Assembly: GCA_964030475.1 (NCBI GenBank)
Contig: CAXIPT010000003.1
Span: 4,624,184-4,688,183, forward strand
Reading direction: 5' to 3'
DNA: 64,000 nucleotides
Origin: Tethya wilhelma
Taxonomy: Eukaryota; Porifera; Demospongiae; Tethyida; Tethyidae
In this document: positions 1-11,391 of the stretch, piece by piece
Layout of the letters: each line of letters opens with the position of its first letter
How positions within the stretch are numbered: the first letter of the stretch is position 1
The notes under the pieces: model-generated
Seen by the model: only the letters and a program-made list of their open reading frames with translations
Database searches by the model: none
Told to the model about the DNA's origin: nothing
Program-made: the position numbers and the translations under genes

Positions 1-733
1 AATGCAGCTTAGCTGCATGGCTGCTGTTGCTTTTGGTCAGTGGTACTTGGTAAGACAGACAACAGTTGGCCTGCAAGCACATTAATCCATAATCTGGCAT
101 GTATAGATTTTTTAGCTAGCTGCAAGCCACCAAGCACTTAGTGATACTTCAGTCTCCAAGAGGGGGTTTCCATGGACAGACTCCATTCTTTTTGCTATTT
201 TACCAACAGCTACCCGTACCATGCATGGGAAAGGTTCTTGGATTCTCCACTAGTTTTAGTGGGAAAGGTTCTTGGATTCTCCACTAGTTTTAGTGGGAAA
301 GGTTCTTGAGTTCTCCAGTAGTTAAGCCTCGGCATGTGCGTAGCACGTGCAGAGGGTTACGGTAGTCGTTTTGTCTGTGTGTCTGTTACTAGATTATCTG
401 AAGAATGGCAGCTCCATGGTACAAACAGAAGGTACTTACGTTCATGAATCAGAATTATCTAAAAATTTGTTGTGTAGAATCTTGTAAAACGCTGTAGTTT
501 CTGAGATTTGAGGCTTTTGTGCTTCCCAGAACGCTTAGCTTCGAAACCGCACCCACGATCATGCCCCATGTAGTGTGCGTTATCTAGAATTACAGTTGGA
601 CCAGATACTGTGTGCCTATAGGTGATTATTTTCTAATACATTGACTCATAGTACTCATACATGTAGCTATGATACACTGTTTTACACAGCATAATAATTA
701 TGCATACAAGTGCACTAGCTAATTGTCAATGAG
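1..733. other. Upstream region without a recognised gene
   Basis: No exon could be supported here. The N-terminal part of the following TBC1D13 gene should lie in or before this stretch, but I could not match its conserved first exons. The only clear structure is a short tandem repeat at 227-322. Confidence 0.5.
227..322. repeat. 34-bp tandem repeat, about 2.8 copies
   Basis: A unit beginning GGGAAAGGTTCTTGGATTCT is repeated at a 34-bp period. Two copies are almost identical and a third diverges in its second half. There is no coding potential and it is probably a local minisatellite. Confidence 0.85.
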
Positions 734-1922
734 TGTGCCGAGGCTTGTGCACCATCGGTGCTTTCATTGAAAAAGGTGAATCCTATAGCTATTGTGTGGT
801 GTGCTTGACAGGTAAAGTGATGGACATTGATACCCTGAAGAGTCGGGTGGATAGAAGCTCTCTTCCTTCCGAGCAAGTGGCTACCACTAGAACTGGCATT
901 AGAAATGTAAGATGGTTGCATGATGTGTGCTATATGTATACTGCTTGTGTGGTTGTTGATTATGTTGGATCAACTGCAGGTTCGAACTGCCTCCAAGAAC
1001 CAATCGACAGAACTCTATTCTCCATTGAAAGAAGGAGAGGAGGCACACTGGGAGGCAAGTAGAGAGTTCTTAGCAAATGAAATCTCCTGTAAATTTATAT
1101 TATTTAGGTGGTAGAGAGACTGCTCTTTCTGTATGCAAAGACCAACAAAGGAATTGGCTATGTTCAGGTGAGAACAGTTGTTTAATGAGTTAGCTATTTA
1201 ATTTTTTGCCAAATAGAAGTGATTGACAGCTGCAGCATGCCTGGTTCTCCCTATTATAATTTGCTTATTCAATTTCTCAGCTTGCTCCTTCTCCTTGCAG
1301 GGCATGAATGAGATTATTGGACCCATCTACTATGTATTTGCCCAGCACCCAGATCCAAAATGGAAAGGTATATTGTTTCAAGAGATAGCTTACAATGGTT
1401 AGACACCACTCTTCCTCTTCCTGTGTAAATATAGCTCATGCAGAAGCCGATACCTTCTTCTGTTTCACAAACCTCATGACTGAAATTGGCGATAAGTTCA
1501 CAAAGAAGCTGGACTTCTCTCAGGCTGGCATTGGTGAGTTCCTTGAGCACTTACTTACAATCCTCAGTGAGTGCACTTCACACTGAGTGATGTTCTGATA
1601 GGTGGAGCCATGAGCAAAATGATGACCTTGATAAAAGAAAAGGACCCTGTCCTACACAAACACATGGTATGGTCACAGTTGTCATGCAAACAATGTGGTA
1701 TCATTAGTTATACTGTATTTATATCATGCACTATTTTGTGGTGGTTGTGTTGCATTAGGTGAAGCAAGGCATTGACCCAACCTTCTTTGGCTTTCGATGG
1801 ATCACACTAATGCTTTCTCAAGAGTTTCTCCTACCTGGTATGTGACATTCAGCCAGCAATGTTGAAGTAGTTGCATAATTGTTATACAAGTCTGTTGTTT
1901 TAATACTCTCTCTCTCTCTTTT

Positions 1923-1960
<38 letters not shown>

Positions 1961-2250
1961 CAGATGTGATTCGACTCTGGGACTCATTTTTTTCGGATGA
2001 AAAGAGATTCAGATTTGTGATCTACTTTTGTGTAGCAATGATTGTGTACGTCTAATAACTTATAGTCTCATGAAAAAATAAGTTCAATTTTCAAGTTTTG
2101 TTTCTTTCTCGCTTCAGATCTATACGAACAAAACTGCTAGCTGGAGACTTTGGTGAGTGTGTCCACTTATTACTGAACTATCCTTTATCAGATACTCAGA
2201 CTTTACTAATAAAAGCACAAGACATACAACGATTTCACCCCATCAAGTAG
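734..2250 (+). CDS. TBC1D13: TBC1 domain family member 13 (Rab GTPase-activating protein), 5' incomplete
   Basis: This is a Rab-GAP; mammalian TBC1D13 acts on Rab35 in membrane traffic. Exons read 734-775 (least certain), 812-906, 980-1054, 1108-1167, 1301-1367, 1435-1533, 1602-1666, 1759-1837, 1964-2045 and 2118-2250 with stop TAG. About 265 residues are visible, against about 400 in the family. Diagnostic blocks are GIGYVQGMNEI (TBC glutamine-finger motif), HAEADTFFCFTNLM, FGFRWITLMLSQEFLLPDVI and RLWDSFF, matching TBC1D13 rather than other TBC proteins. All exon phases join without frameshift. The arginine-finger region would fall at the first listed exon and is poorly resolved. The intron after 1054 starts with GC, not GT. 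The N-terminus is not found in the window. Confidence 0.9.
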
Positions 2251-2371
2251 ACGATATGAAATACGCTATTGTATCTTCAGTTTATTATACATGCAAAATT
2301 ATAAAATACATGACCTTGTGTAATTAGATCTAGTCAAAAATATTTATTTTGTGTTGTTGTTTTTTTAATGT

Positions 2372-4426
2372 TCATGATGATGCATTAATGACTAGCCAAA
2401 TTGCTATTGCGAACAAAGCCACAGCTACTGTAGTAACTATGCTCACTACTGCAGAGTAGCGTTTCACAACATTGTCACTTGAAACCTCTTCTTCCTTTTG
2501 TGAGTCCTCCACTACTGTTTCCATGGTAACCTCGGCTATCTGTTCCAATTGCCGAGTGGCAAGAGAAGCCGAGGACAGACCAGTCAACTCACAGACACGA
2601 TTCAAAGCATCCTATGAATAACATTATGTTCAAAATAGCATTAAACCACAAAGCAGCAACTGGGAGTACACATAGAGCAACAAGGTGAACAGATGGCTAC
2701 AATCTGTATTCTTGGCACACACTAATTCACTTACTTGAGAATCCTCTTCTGGAAATTTGTACTCTGTCAAGTGATGTGGATTTCCTGGCAGGACAATGGC
2801 CAGCCTACACGGCAATTGACAGTGGGAGAAGTCTGTCTCTGTGGATTAACGACCGTCAAAATCAGGGGATTTATAACAGACCATCTGTCTATTGGTAGTG
2901 TGTGTGTGTTCAATTGTACTACCTGGGTCATTCTCTGAACTGGTTTCACACAGAGCTGTCACTCGAGTTAGTAGACTTCGCTCAGCATCTTGTTTCATAG
3001 CCTATGAAACAAAATATGAATGGTTTTCCCACAATGATTCAACCACTGTCGACACGACATACTGATATTGCTTCTCCACAAGTAGCTTTAGAGTGAACGT
3101 AAGCCAATAGAGACATGTTGCCATGGAGATGAAGTCTCCGAGTCCTACTCAAGGAGGTGGGAGGAGCCAAAGAAGGAAGAGGCTGTACAATGATGATAAA
3201 TTCATTATCTTGGATGGAAAATTTCCAGAGAATGTATTATACACACCTTTTTCAGCAGCCAACCCATCTTGATGTTTGCATGGTGCTGTTGTTGTTGACC
3301 TTTCTTTGGTTTGAAGAGAAGCTCGTTGTCATCTTTGACCACTCTTCCTCTTACAGTCACCACAGCTCTCCACAGCTCACTCAAAATTGACTGCAATCCT
3401 GACTGGAAAACAGACAAACAAACAAACAAACAAACAAAAATCATACAGGACTGTAACTCCAGTGATGGTGTATCATCTCTCCCTTTCCTCCTCCTTACTT
3501 TGACTAGCTCTTGAACTGGTGCTCCTTCTGTGCACTCGATGTGACATTGTGTGTTGTTGAGTGTCAGACAGGACTCCAGACAGAGCCACTGCTCACGATG
3601 AGATTGGTACTTGAGCTCAGCAGGGCGATATCCACCCTGGCAATACAAGAATATTATCTCATGAGCATTACCGCTGAAAGTGACAAGAAAACTTACTTGA
3701 GGATCGGTTGATACAGTTGTCTGACAAGAATGGCTGTTGTAGCAAAACAGTAGAAATCAAGAGCAAAGGAGAGTATTGATGGTTAGTTAAACTGACAATT
3801 ATTACCGTTTAGTGTTAGTGGAGCAATGCAGTACTATGCTATGATCATTAACAGCTCCAGATTGCCCTCTTTGACTGTATTGTTGTAAATCTTTAAGAAT
3901 CTTTAAAACCCTGACAGAAACACTCTTGAACTGTTCGTTGGAGCAGCACACAAACACACCCACCACACCTAACCCCCCAGGAAGAAGAGCACACACCTAG
4001 AGACAAGGACACAGTAGTGGATCACCTGTTGTGCACAAATAATTTACGCACCTGTCTAGCATGCTCCAGAACCCACCACTCTTCAAAGAGGTTTGATGAC
4101 ACACTAGTATCTTTGTTCGCAGCTAACCTTACCATAATAATCATCTATAAATATAGACTATAAGAATGATTCAGTGTATTTAAGATACCATCTTCTTTGC
4201 TGATCTCTTGCAGCGTCGGAGTACGTGTCACAAGTGAAACATAGTCTTTGTTTTGAGTCAACTAGATGAGATAGATGCAATATAGCATGGATTGACCACA
4301 TTCAGGCAAGAAATACTCTACTGTACTCACCTGCCCAATCAGTATGCCGATTTGGAACTGTTGCGACGCCACCAACTGCTCTAGATCACTCTTAAGAACC
4401 TCTTCCACAATCACCGTCCTCCCCAT
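2372..4426 (-). CDS. ODR4: ODR-4 homolog, tail-anchored ER protein
   Basis: ODR4 is an ER membrane protein first found in C. elegans as needed to deliver odorant GPCRs to cilia; in vertebrates it partners UFSP2. Eleven exons on the minus strand (4331-4426, 4189-4261, 4052-4122, 3806-3996, 3697-3733, 3499-3636, 3247-3402, 3063-3182, 2923-3001, 2735-2838, 2372-2611) give 434 residues in one frame; human is about 454. The start MGRTVIVEEVL matches the family N-terminus (human MGRTYIVEE). Other family blocks are LPGGLGVVGVFV, ELKYQSHREQWLCLE and the YKFPEEDS region. A single hydrophobic segment just before the C-terminus (VVSIVTTVAVALFAIAIWLV) is the tail anchor. It diverges from CFAP20 with 134 bp between start codons. 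Confidence 0.93.
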
Positions 4427-4444
4427 GGTGCGCACCAATTAGAA
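4425..4444. promoter_or_regulatory. Shared 20-mer ATGGTGCGCACCAATTAGAA in the ODR4/CFAP20 promoter
   Basis: The same 20 bases occur in reverse orientation at 54760-54779, between MRPS33 and the TBC-propeller gene. The core contains a GTGCGCAC palindrome next to CCAATTAG. Its position in two divergent promoters suggests a regulatory element. This is inference from sequence identity and location. Confidence 0.5.
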
Positions 4445-4458
4445 TAGGAAACGTGCGC

Positions 4459-4506
4459 GACGATCTTTACCAATTTGTGGGGTCAAAGGTCGTGTTGCTA
4501 AGCAAC
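4459..4506 (+). promoter_or_regulatory. CFAP20 promoter elements: GACGATCTTTACC, DR1-like site and RFX X-box
   Basis: Three elements lie in a row between divergent genes. GACGATCTTTACC (4459-4471) belongs to a motif also seen before SPOUT1, PIGK and FAM20B. GGGGTCAAAGGTCG (4479-4492) resembles a DR1 nuclear-receptor site. GTTGCTAAGCAAC (4494-4506) fits the RFX X-box consensus RYYRYY-N-RRYRAC and sits 54 bp before the start of a ciliary gene. Confidence 0.55.
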
Positions 4507-4560
4507 TGTTGCATTCAACATCAAGTTTGCAAGTGTGTTTGAAGTCAAGAAAAGACCAAC

Positions 4561-5584
4561 ATGTTCAAGAACACTTTCCAATCGGGATTTCTGTCGATCC
4601 TTTACAGCATTGGGAGCAAACCACTGCAAATTTGGGAGAAGAATGTGAGCTGAAGTTCAAATTATGAATCATGTGGTGTAGGGTGTGCCTTTTCACATGT
4701 GTTCACTCATAATTTCTTTTTCCCTCTCCAGGTGAGGAATGGCCACATAAAGAGGATCACAGATAACGACATCCAGTCTCTTGTTTTAGAGATTGTTGGC
4801 ACTAATGTCAGGTACACGTACACACACTTAACAATTTTTCTAAATGGAAGCAACATAGGTTTGATTTTTGTTGTCATGTTTCACTACAGCACAACCTACA
4901 TCACCTGTCCGGCCGATCCTAAGAAAACACTGGGTATAAAACTTCCATTTCTTGTGATGATCATCAAAAACCTTAAGAAGTACTTCACATTTGAAGTACA
5001 GGTATGCAATGAAAGTGTACAGTGCTTAATTCTATGTGTCTATGCAATCACACCTTAGTCCTATGCACTGAAACAATGCTACTGATCTCAGTTCCTGAAA
5101 GTGGTTTCTCAATAGCATTATTAGTACATGTGAGCCTGACTGGTAATACTGATACTAGACTATCTGTTTTTCTACCCTCTGGCTTACTAGGTCTTGGATG
5201 ATAAAAATGTCCGTCGTAGGTTCAGAGCCTCCAACTATCAGTCTACAACAAGAGTAAAGCCGTTCATTTGTACAATGCCAATGAGACTGGATGATGGCTG
5301 GAATCAGATCCAGTTCAACTTGTCCGATTTCACCCGAAGAGCTTATGGAACCAACTACATTGAAACTCTTCGAGTTCAGGTAAACACTACAAAAATTTCA
5401 TGATGCAATTATGAATGTTCAAGATGTTGTTGTTTTCAGTATTGTATAATGATTGTGCAATGGAAATATTGTGGAGGAAATTGATACCCCAATGACCATA
5501 ACATTGAGCTTATGTTGATCACCTGTTTTGACCATAAACTATTCAAGTGGTGCACTAACTTCCTTAGTTTCCTCTTATGGTTTC

Positions 5585-5622
<38 letters not shown>

Positions 5623-5969
5623 TATACTTTACTACAGAAGTGAGTCCCTATTGTAGTGCCTTCCTACTTCTATCAATATTAGATCCATGCTAACTGTCGG
5701 ATTCGTCGAGTGTACTTCTCCGATAGACTTTACTCTGAAGATGAGCTTCCAGCGGAGTTCAAACTCTACCTTCCAGTTCAGAACAAGAGTCCTACTAAGG
5801 GACAGACGGTACGAGATAGATATGAGGAGATAGATAAGGGGAGATAGCTTTCAGTTGTTGTTCAACAGTGCCATCATGTGACATAAACATTGATGTCAAT
5901 TTGCATAACTCTTCTCCCTCTCTCTCTCTACAGCAAACTCAGCAAGAAGCTACAGCAACTACTTCGTAA
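4561..5969 (+). CDS. CFAP20: Cilia- and flagella-associated protein 20
   Basis: CFAP20 is an inner-junction protein of axonemal doublet microtubules. Exons 4561-4644, 4732-4811, 4890-5001, 5191-5379, 5683-5808 and 5934-5969 encode 208 residues. The sequence is almost identical to animal CFAP20: start [20 protein letters not shown], then [39 protein letters not shown] and [19 protein letters not shown]. The human protein has 193 residues. The extra C-terminal tail depends on the last exon, a short Gln/Thr-rich stretch ending in TAA; if that splice is not used, translation stops in the intron at about 5847. An X-box lies in the promoter. Confidence 0.97.
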
Positions 5970-6164
5970 CACAACAGCAGCTGTATTCCTAATGATATTC
6001 CCACTACACTACACTGACTTTCCTTTGCAGAGAACTAACCCACAGCCCTTGTACAAACAGTGTCCGTTGTTTACACAAGATAATGGAAATTTCCACACAT
6101 GAAATAATAATACTTACAAGATGAAGTAATTCACTAAATAAAATAATACTGATTGTTGTGATTT

Positions 6165-7009
6165 TCAATGACACTGTTCGTTTTGTTCTCTGAAATTGTC
6201 CATGAGGTGTCGACTCGAAGCAAACAACAGGTAGCCAATTCCAGCTCCAAAGCACACGGCCAAAAAGAGCCATCCATTGAAAGTCATGATAACCAGCATA
6301 AGAATGTAACCATACCCCACCTGCACTACGTGTAGAACTGACTGGAGCAGATGCATAGCCAAACTAATGGAGTAGAACTTGAATCTGTAGGCAGAGGAGG
6401 AACATCATACTAGTAAACAAAATTCTCTAGTACTACATAATTATACAAAGTATTGGATCTACTACATACCCCCTTGGAGGTGGTGCAGCCTCTTCACTGA
6501 TGATGAGTGATGACTTGTCGGTTGCTTGTAGTTGCTTACTTCTCTTTGACTTGTGTTTGTGTCGTCGCTTGTGGTCCAAATATATGAGATACTCTCTGAG
6601 TGACTTCAATGCCTCATAGAATACAGCTAGGAAAAACACGGCGAATATTGCACCTACCAAATCTACAATAATAGCAAAAGAAAGATAAACTTTTGTGGTT
6701 ATGTAAGAGTAGATGTCTAGGCTCTAGCCACTAACAATAGTTGAATATGATCATACCTCCTACAGAATTGACTGTCCACTGTTTGAACAATAGTCCACCT
6801 GGAACTGAGTTGCTGAAATGGAAAGTCATCTGCCTCATGAGAGACATCTGTAACGATTTAATTTATGATCAGTTTACAAAATAACATGTTTCTTTCTTGT
6901 ACTTGAACAGCTATATATCCTTATATCTTTGGCTATCCGTTCATCATAATAATTTATTATGACGGTACAAACTTACCAGTGGAGCAGTAATATTCATCTC
7001 TTTTTCCAT
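6165..7009 (-). CDS. CTR-type copper transporter, copy A
   Basis: This is a high-affinity copper uptake protein of the SLC31/CTR family, a trimeric three-TM channel. Four exons (6977-7009, 6757-6847, 6470-6662, 6165-6384) give 178 residues. The N-terminus is methionine-rich (MEKEMN, then MSLMRQM), as expected for copper capture. TM1 is VGAIFAVFFLAVFYEAL, followed by a basic loop rich in His, Lys and Arg. TM2 carries MLVIM (the MxxxM copper motif) and TM3 carries GAGIG (the GxxxG helix-packing motif). The C-terminus is EQCH rather than the HCH of vertebrate CTR1. It is followed in tandem by a second CTR gene on the same strand. Whether it is CTR1-like or CTR2-like cannot be settled by eye. Confidence 0.93.
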
Positions 7010-7293
7010 GATTGATTAATTGACTCTTCTATCATATATCTTTAAAATTTATAATGTACTAAACTTCACAGACTTTCATAGAAATGTCTTTAGCCAGAAA
7101 CAGGAAATTTGAGAGCCATTAAACCACACAGGAAGTTGCTGTTTAGAGTTTTAATTACAACGACCTATACCATACTCACACTGACAAGGCAATAGTAGCA
7201 CACACAATAACAAAAACAAAAAACTGCAGAAAAAGGAGTCCGAACCGCATTTGTTTAATAGAAAAAAATGTTCTTTTAACTTTCTTTTTTCTG

Positions 7294-8309
7294 TTAATGG
7301 CAATGTTCGCTTTGTTCTCGAAAACTAAACACAGAGCGCCTGAATCCAGCAAACAAGTAGTATCCGATCCCAGCACCAATACAGACGGCCAAGAAGAGGT
7401 AGGCATTGAAGGTCATTGCAACCAACATGAGGACGTAGCCAAGTCCCACCTGGAGAACTTGCAAGAGAGACTGTACGATGTGCAGCGGTGAGATGTACTG
7501 CTTCAATGCCAGCTTCATGTTTACGGTCTTCACTGTTGCAACTCCTGAACTGAAGTGGTACAACATGGACAGAGTCACAATGACGACAACATTTTACATG
7601 AAAAAGAATTCAACAACCAAGTAAATTCTTTTCGTGTAGTTTACATTCTTGTGCCATCTTGGCATGACATTAAAATATAATTCAATTCATTATGTTATGT
7701 TGTCATATGTAAAACAGGACACAAATACCAGCTGACCATTCAGCACTATTAAAGCAGCTGGACAAATTCTACAACTATAGTACATGTTAACTTAGTACCA
7801 CTGATAAACTTGATTTAAGGGCTATACTGTTTAGTCTGTTATTGTTGTGTCAGAAGTCATATAGACATGTTGGCTGGACAAAACATGCAGTGGCTGGAGT
7901 ACTGCTATGTATATGTATTCGTCACATAGTAATTCGCATATTATCACATTATCATGCAGTCACAGAATTAATGTCAAATTTACTTGGTTGTGGGTAGTAG
8001 AGCTTCAGTCTCATCCTTTCGTGCTTCAAGATCTCCGTACTGGGCCTTCTTCTTTCTGTTTTCATGGTAGCCAATGAGGAGCTCCCTAAATGTCTTCAAT
8101 AGCTCATACAGGATGGCTAGCACGATCGCAAAAACCACTGCTCCAAAGATTTCTGAATAATAATACATTGATTTCATGGTAGCTACATATGTCCAGATTC
8201 ATGTACATTATTTTATGTTTTTATTTTTCTCACTTCCGGGCGAGTTTAGAGCCCATGACTTAAAAAGAAAGTGCATGAGCTCTCCGAAGAAAAAGTACAT
8301 CTTCATCAT
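7294..8309 (-). CDS. CTR-type copper transporter, copy B
   Basis: This is the second SLC31/CTR paralog, upstream of and co-oriented with copy A. Exons 8234-8309, 7984-8152 and 7294-7549 encode 166 residues. The start MMKMYFFFGE is methionine-rich. TM1 is GAVVFAIVLAILYELLKTFRE, TM2 has MLVAM (MxxxM) and TM3 has GAGIG (GxxxG). The protein ends SEHCH, keeping the HCH copper-exit motif that copy A has lost. The intron position between TM1 and TM2 is similar in the two copies, supporting tandem duplication. It diverges from the S28 protease gene with 199 bp between start codons. Confidence 0.93.
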
Positions 8310-8414
8310 CAACTTGAATCCTTTTTCGTGATGCAAGAAAGACACTTGATCAAACAGCCCTGAGCGAGCCCTGAGCCCTGTGATAAGTCGTTTGGTTGGA
8401 ACGGATCGATCGCA

Positions 8415-8452
8415 TCACATGACAAGCGAGGAAGTGTGCGTGCGCATGCGCA
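8415..8452. promoter_or_regulatory. NRF1-type palindrome and TFE/MITF-type box in a divergent promoter
   Basis: TGCGCATGCGCA at 8441-8452 is a perfect NRF1-type palindrome. TCACATGAC at 8415-8423 resembles the M-box/CLEAR-type E-box bound by MITF/TFE factors. Both lie between the copper transporter B and the S28 protease genes. Confidence 0.45.
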
Positions 8453-8508
8453 TATCTGTTGTGGAGGAGGAGTGGCTAGACACACACTGAACGTACACGT
8501 GGCTAAAT

Positions 8509-9379
8509 ATGTATGGTGTTCTGTGTTTGCTGTTCACTTGCTTTGCACTCTCCTCTGCTCGTTTGAGGTGGAATGGTGGTGCGTTGAGGGCTCCCCCTTT
8601 ACCTGCTGATACTCCACTGCCAAAGGCACAGTTGATTGACCAAACAGTAGACCACTTTGGAAAACTCAAGCTGACATGGAAACAACAATACTTTGTCAAC
8701 GATACTTACTGGTCCAAGGACAGTGGTCCTGTTTTCCTAATGCTAGGTGGGGAGGGGCCAGCTGACCCAGTCTGGATTGTTGCCAATACTGATGTCATGA
8801 AGAACGCACAGAAATACAAAGCCATGGTCATTCTGTTGGAACACAGGTAGCTATACATGCATGACATGATGTATTGATAAGGGTGGTGAATAGGTTGACA
8901 CTTTATTGAAATGTGTTAATTACATTAATGTTTTAAAGTACATCAAACATTTTGTTAGTGATCCATTGACACCAATTATCTTCCATTAACACTAGATACT
9001 ATGGAGACAGTCATCCAACTAAGACACTGAGCAGTGCCGATCTCACTTACCTCAGCAGCAGGCAAGCTTTGGCTGATGTGGTGTCATTCAAGAGCCAGAT
9101 GGTGACCAAGTACAAAATGACCTCCAAGAACAAGTGGGTATCTTTTGGAGGGTCTTATTCTGGTGCCTTGTCAGCATGGCTGCGAATAGTCCATCCCGAT
9201 GCAGTCGTGGGTGCAGTAGCCACCAGTGCTCCTATCCTTGCCCAGCTGAACTTCATGCTTTACTTGGTAGTGGCTACAAATTCTCTTGCATCAACTACCA
9301 AGGGTAATGATAATATTATGTGATAGACTCTCCAATATTCTTAAGAGCTGATCGATCATTCTTGAGTCTATTGCTTGTG

Positions 9380-9452
<73 letters not shown>

Positions 9453-10209
9453 AAAAGGAACTGAATGTGTGCAAGCTATTAAGGCTGCTACAACCAAACT
9501 TGATATTTTACTATCAAATGAGACAAACTGGAAAGATTTGGAAGACAAGTTTCAGTGAGTGAGATATATCACATAGTCCATTGATTTGATCATTCCTTTT
9601 GACTAGCCAGTTCATTCAAGTGTACTTATGAGCATGTGTGGTGTGTGTGTGTGTGTGTGTGTGCACATGTGTATGCATGCAGCATCTCTCCTCCAATAAA
9701 AGATGTCTTGGACGTTAGCCAGGTTGCTCAGAATTTGGCTGGCAACTTCATGGATGTGGTCCAGTACAACAGAGACAACACAGCTTTTGAGGTGTGTTAA
9801 CATTATACATGTAAACACAACAATACTTGCAACCCAGTCTAAAGTCTAACCGCCACAAAAAGCTCATTAAAGCCCTGTTTACTGGGTTTATTGCTTTCTT
9901 GTGTGGTCCTGTTACTGATAAATTGTAGTGTAATCTTTGTACTGCTTCTATGTACAAATAGACTAGTTTGAATGTCTATGCTAATTTTCACATGTGACAG
10001 GTATTTAGAAACAAAGGCCCACTGTTAATGTGGATTGATGGGCTATAGTTTGGAGTTGAGTGGAATGTGATACGCTAGCTGAGAAGAATTGCACTCCAAC
10101 TTGTATCAATTATAGAATCGTTGTCCCAAAATTGACCATGTTATCTCTGAACTATTATAATCACAACTGACTCATAGAAAGTGCCAGTTTATCAAATGAC
10201 ACACGCAGT

Positions 10210-10250
<41 letters not shown>

Positions 10251-10526
10251 GGAAATACATCATTCTCCTTTTGGTGATGTGAAACCACCGGTATTTCATT
10301 CATGTGTGTGGTCTTTGTGCATGGTAGCATTTCATGTTGAAAGAAAACAGTTCAGGTCCCTTTTTGAGAACTATCACCATGAAGCTGTGGTGTTCTGTTG
10401 TATATGTATGTAGGAGCTATATACAGGGATGAAACAATATACTTGTGGTTGAGTGTTTTGTTTTCTTTCTTGTGTACTGTTAATACAACCAGAGCCCACA
10501 CTTACGATAACACAACCAGCAGTCGA

Positions 10527-10595
<69 letters not shown>

Positions 10596-11276
10596 AACAC
10601 ATTTCTTGAATGCACACATAAGGGACGTCCCAATAACATCACAATGGAAGATCTATGTGGAATCATGACCAACGAAAGCATCAAGGATCCTTTCGATCGC
10701 TATGCTGCAGTGAACAATTTCATGCTGAAATCAGCCAAGGAAAAAACCGTTGACTGTAGCTTTAAGAACATGATACAAGAGCTCTCAAATACATCGTGGA
10801 GTTCTCCTGCCGCAGAGGGTGGTAAGTGTGGGTCTACACGTGTTGTGTATTGTATGCATACGTGAACTGATTTGTGTATAGTCAGCACTAACTGTTTGCT
10901 TGTCGGCAGTTTCATACTAGAGTGGATACGTGTGTACGAATCACTTTGTTCGATTGTACAGTTTGTGTTCCAGCGTCATTTGCACAGTAGGTGATCATAA
11001 TGCATTCCATACATGACAATCTTAGAGGTAGATCTTGCTGTCATGGTAATTCAATACCCCGAAAATCAAATTTTCGGTGGAAATAGTTTTGTCAAAGTAC
11101 CGGTTGCATGTGTGGTGCATTCACATGCAGTGATTTTTGTGAGCAACATGGTAGGTCTGGCCTGAAGGCAGTCAGCTGGGTGAATGCTTGGGATTCCATT
11201 CTCAGCAAGAATGTGGTGTGGTGTGGTGTGTGCTCTGAATCACCCACATGTGTGCTCGATCAGCTACTAGCTTTCG

Positions 11277-11315
<39 letters not shown>

Positions 11316-11337
11316 TGTGTGTGTGTGTGTGTGTGTN

Positions 11338-11391
<54 letters not shown>

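Noticed and set aside
10374..10619. Frames rich in THTHTH or VCVCVC at GT/CA runs here and at other microsatellites
   Set aside because: Translation of dinucleotide repeats, with no homology or splice support.
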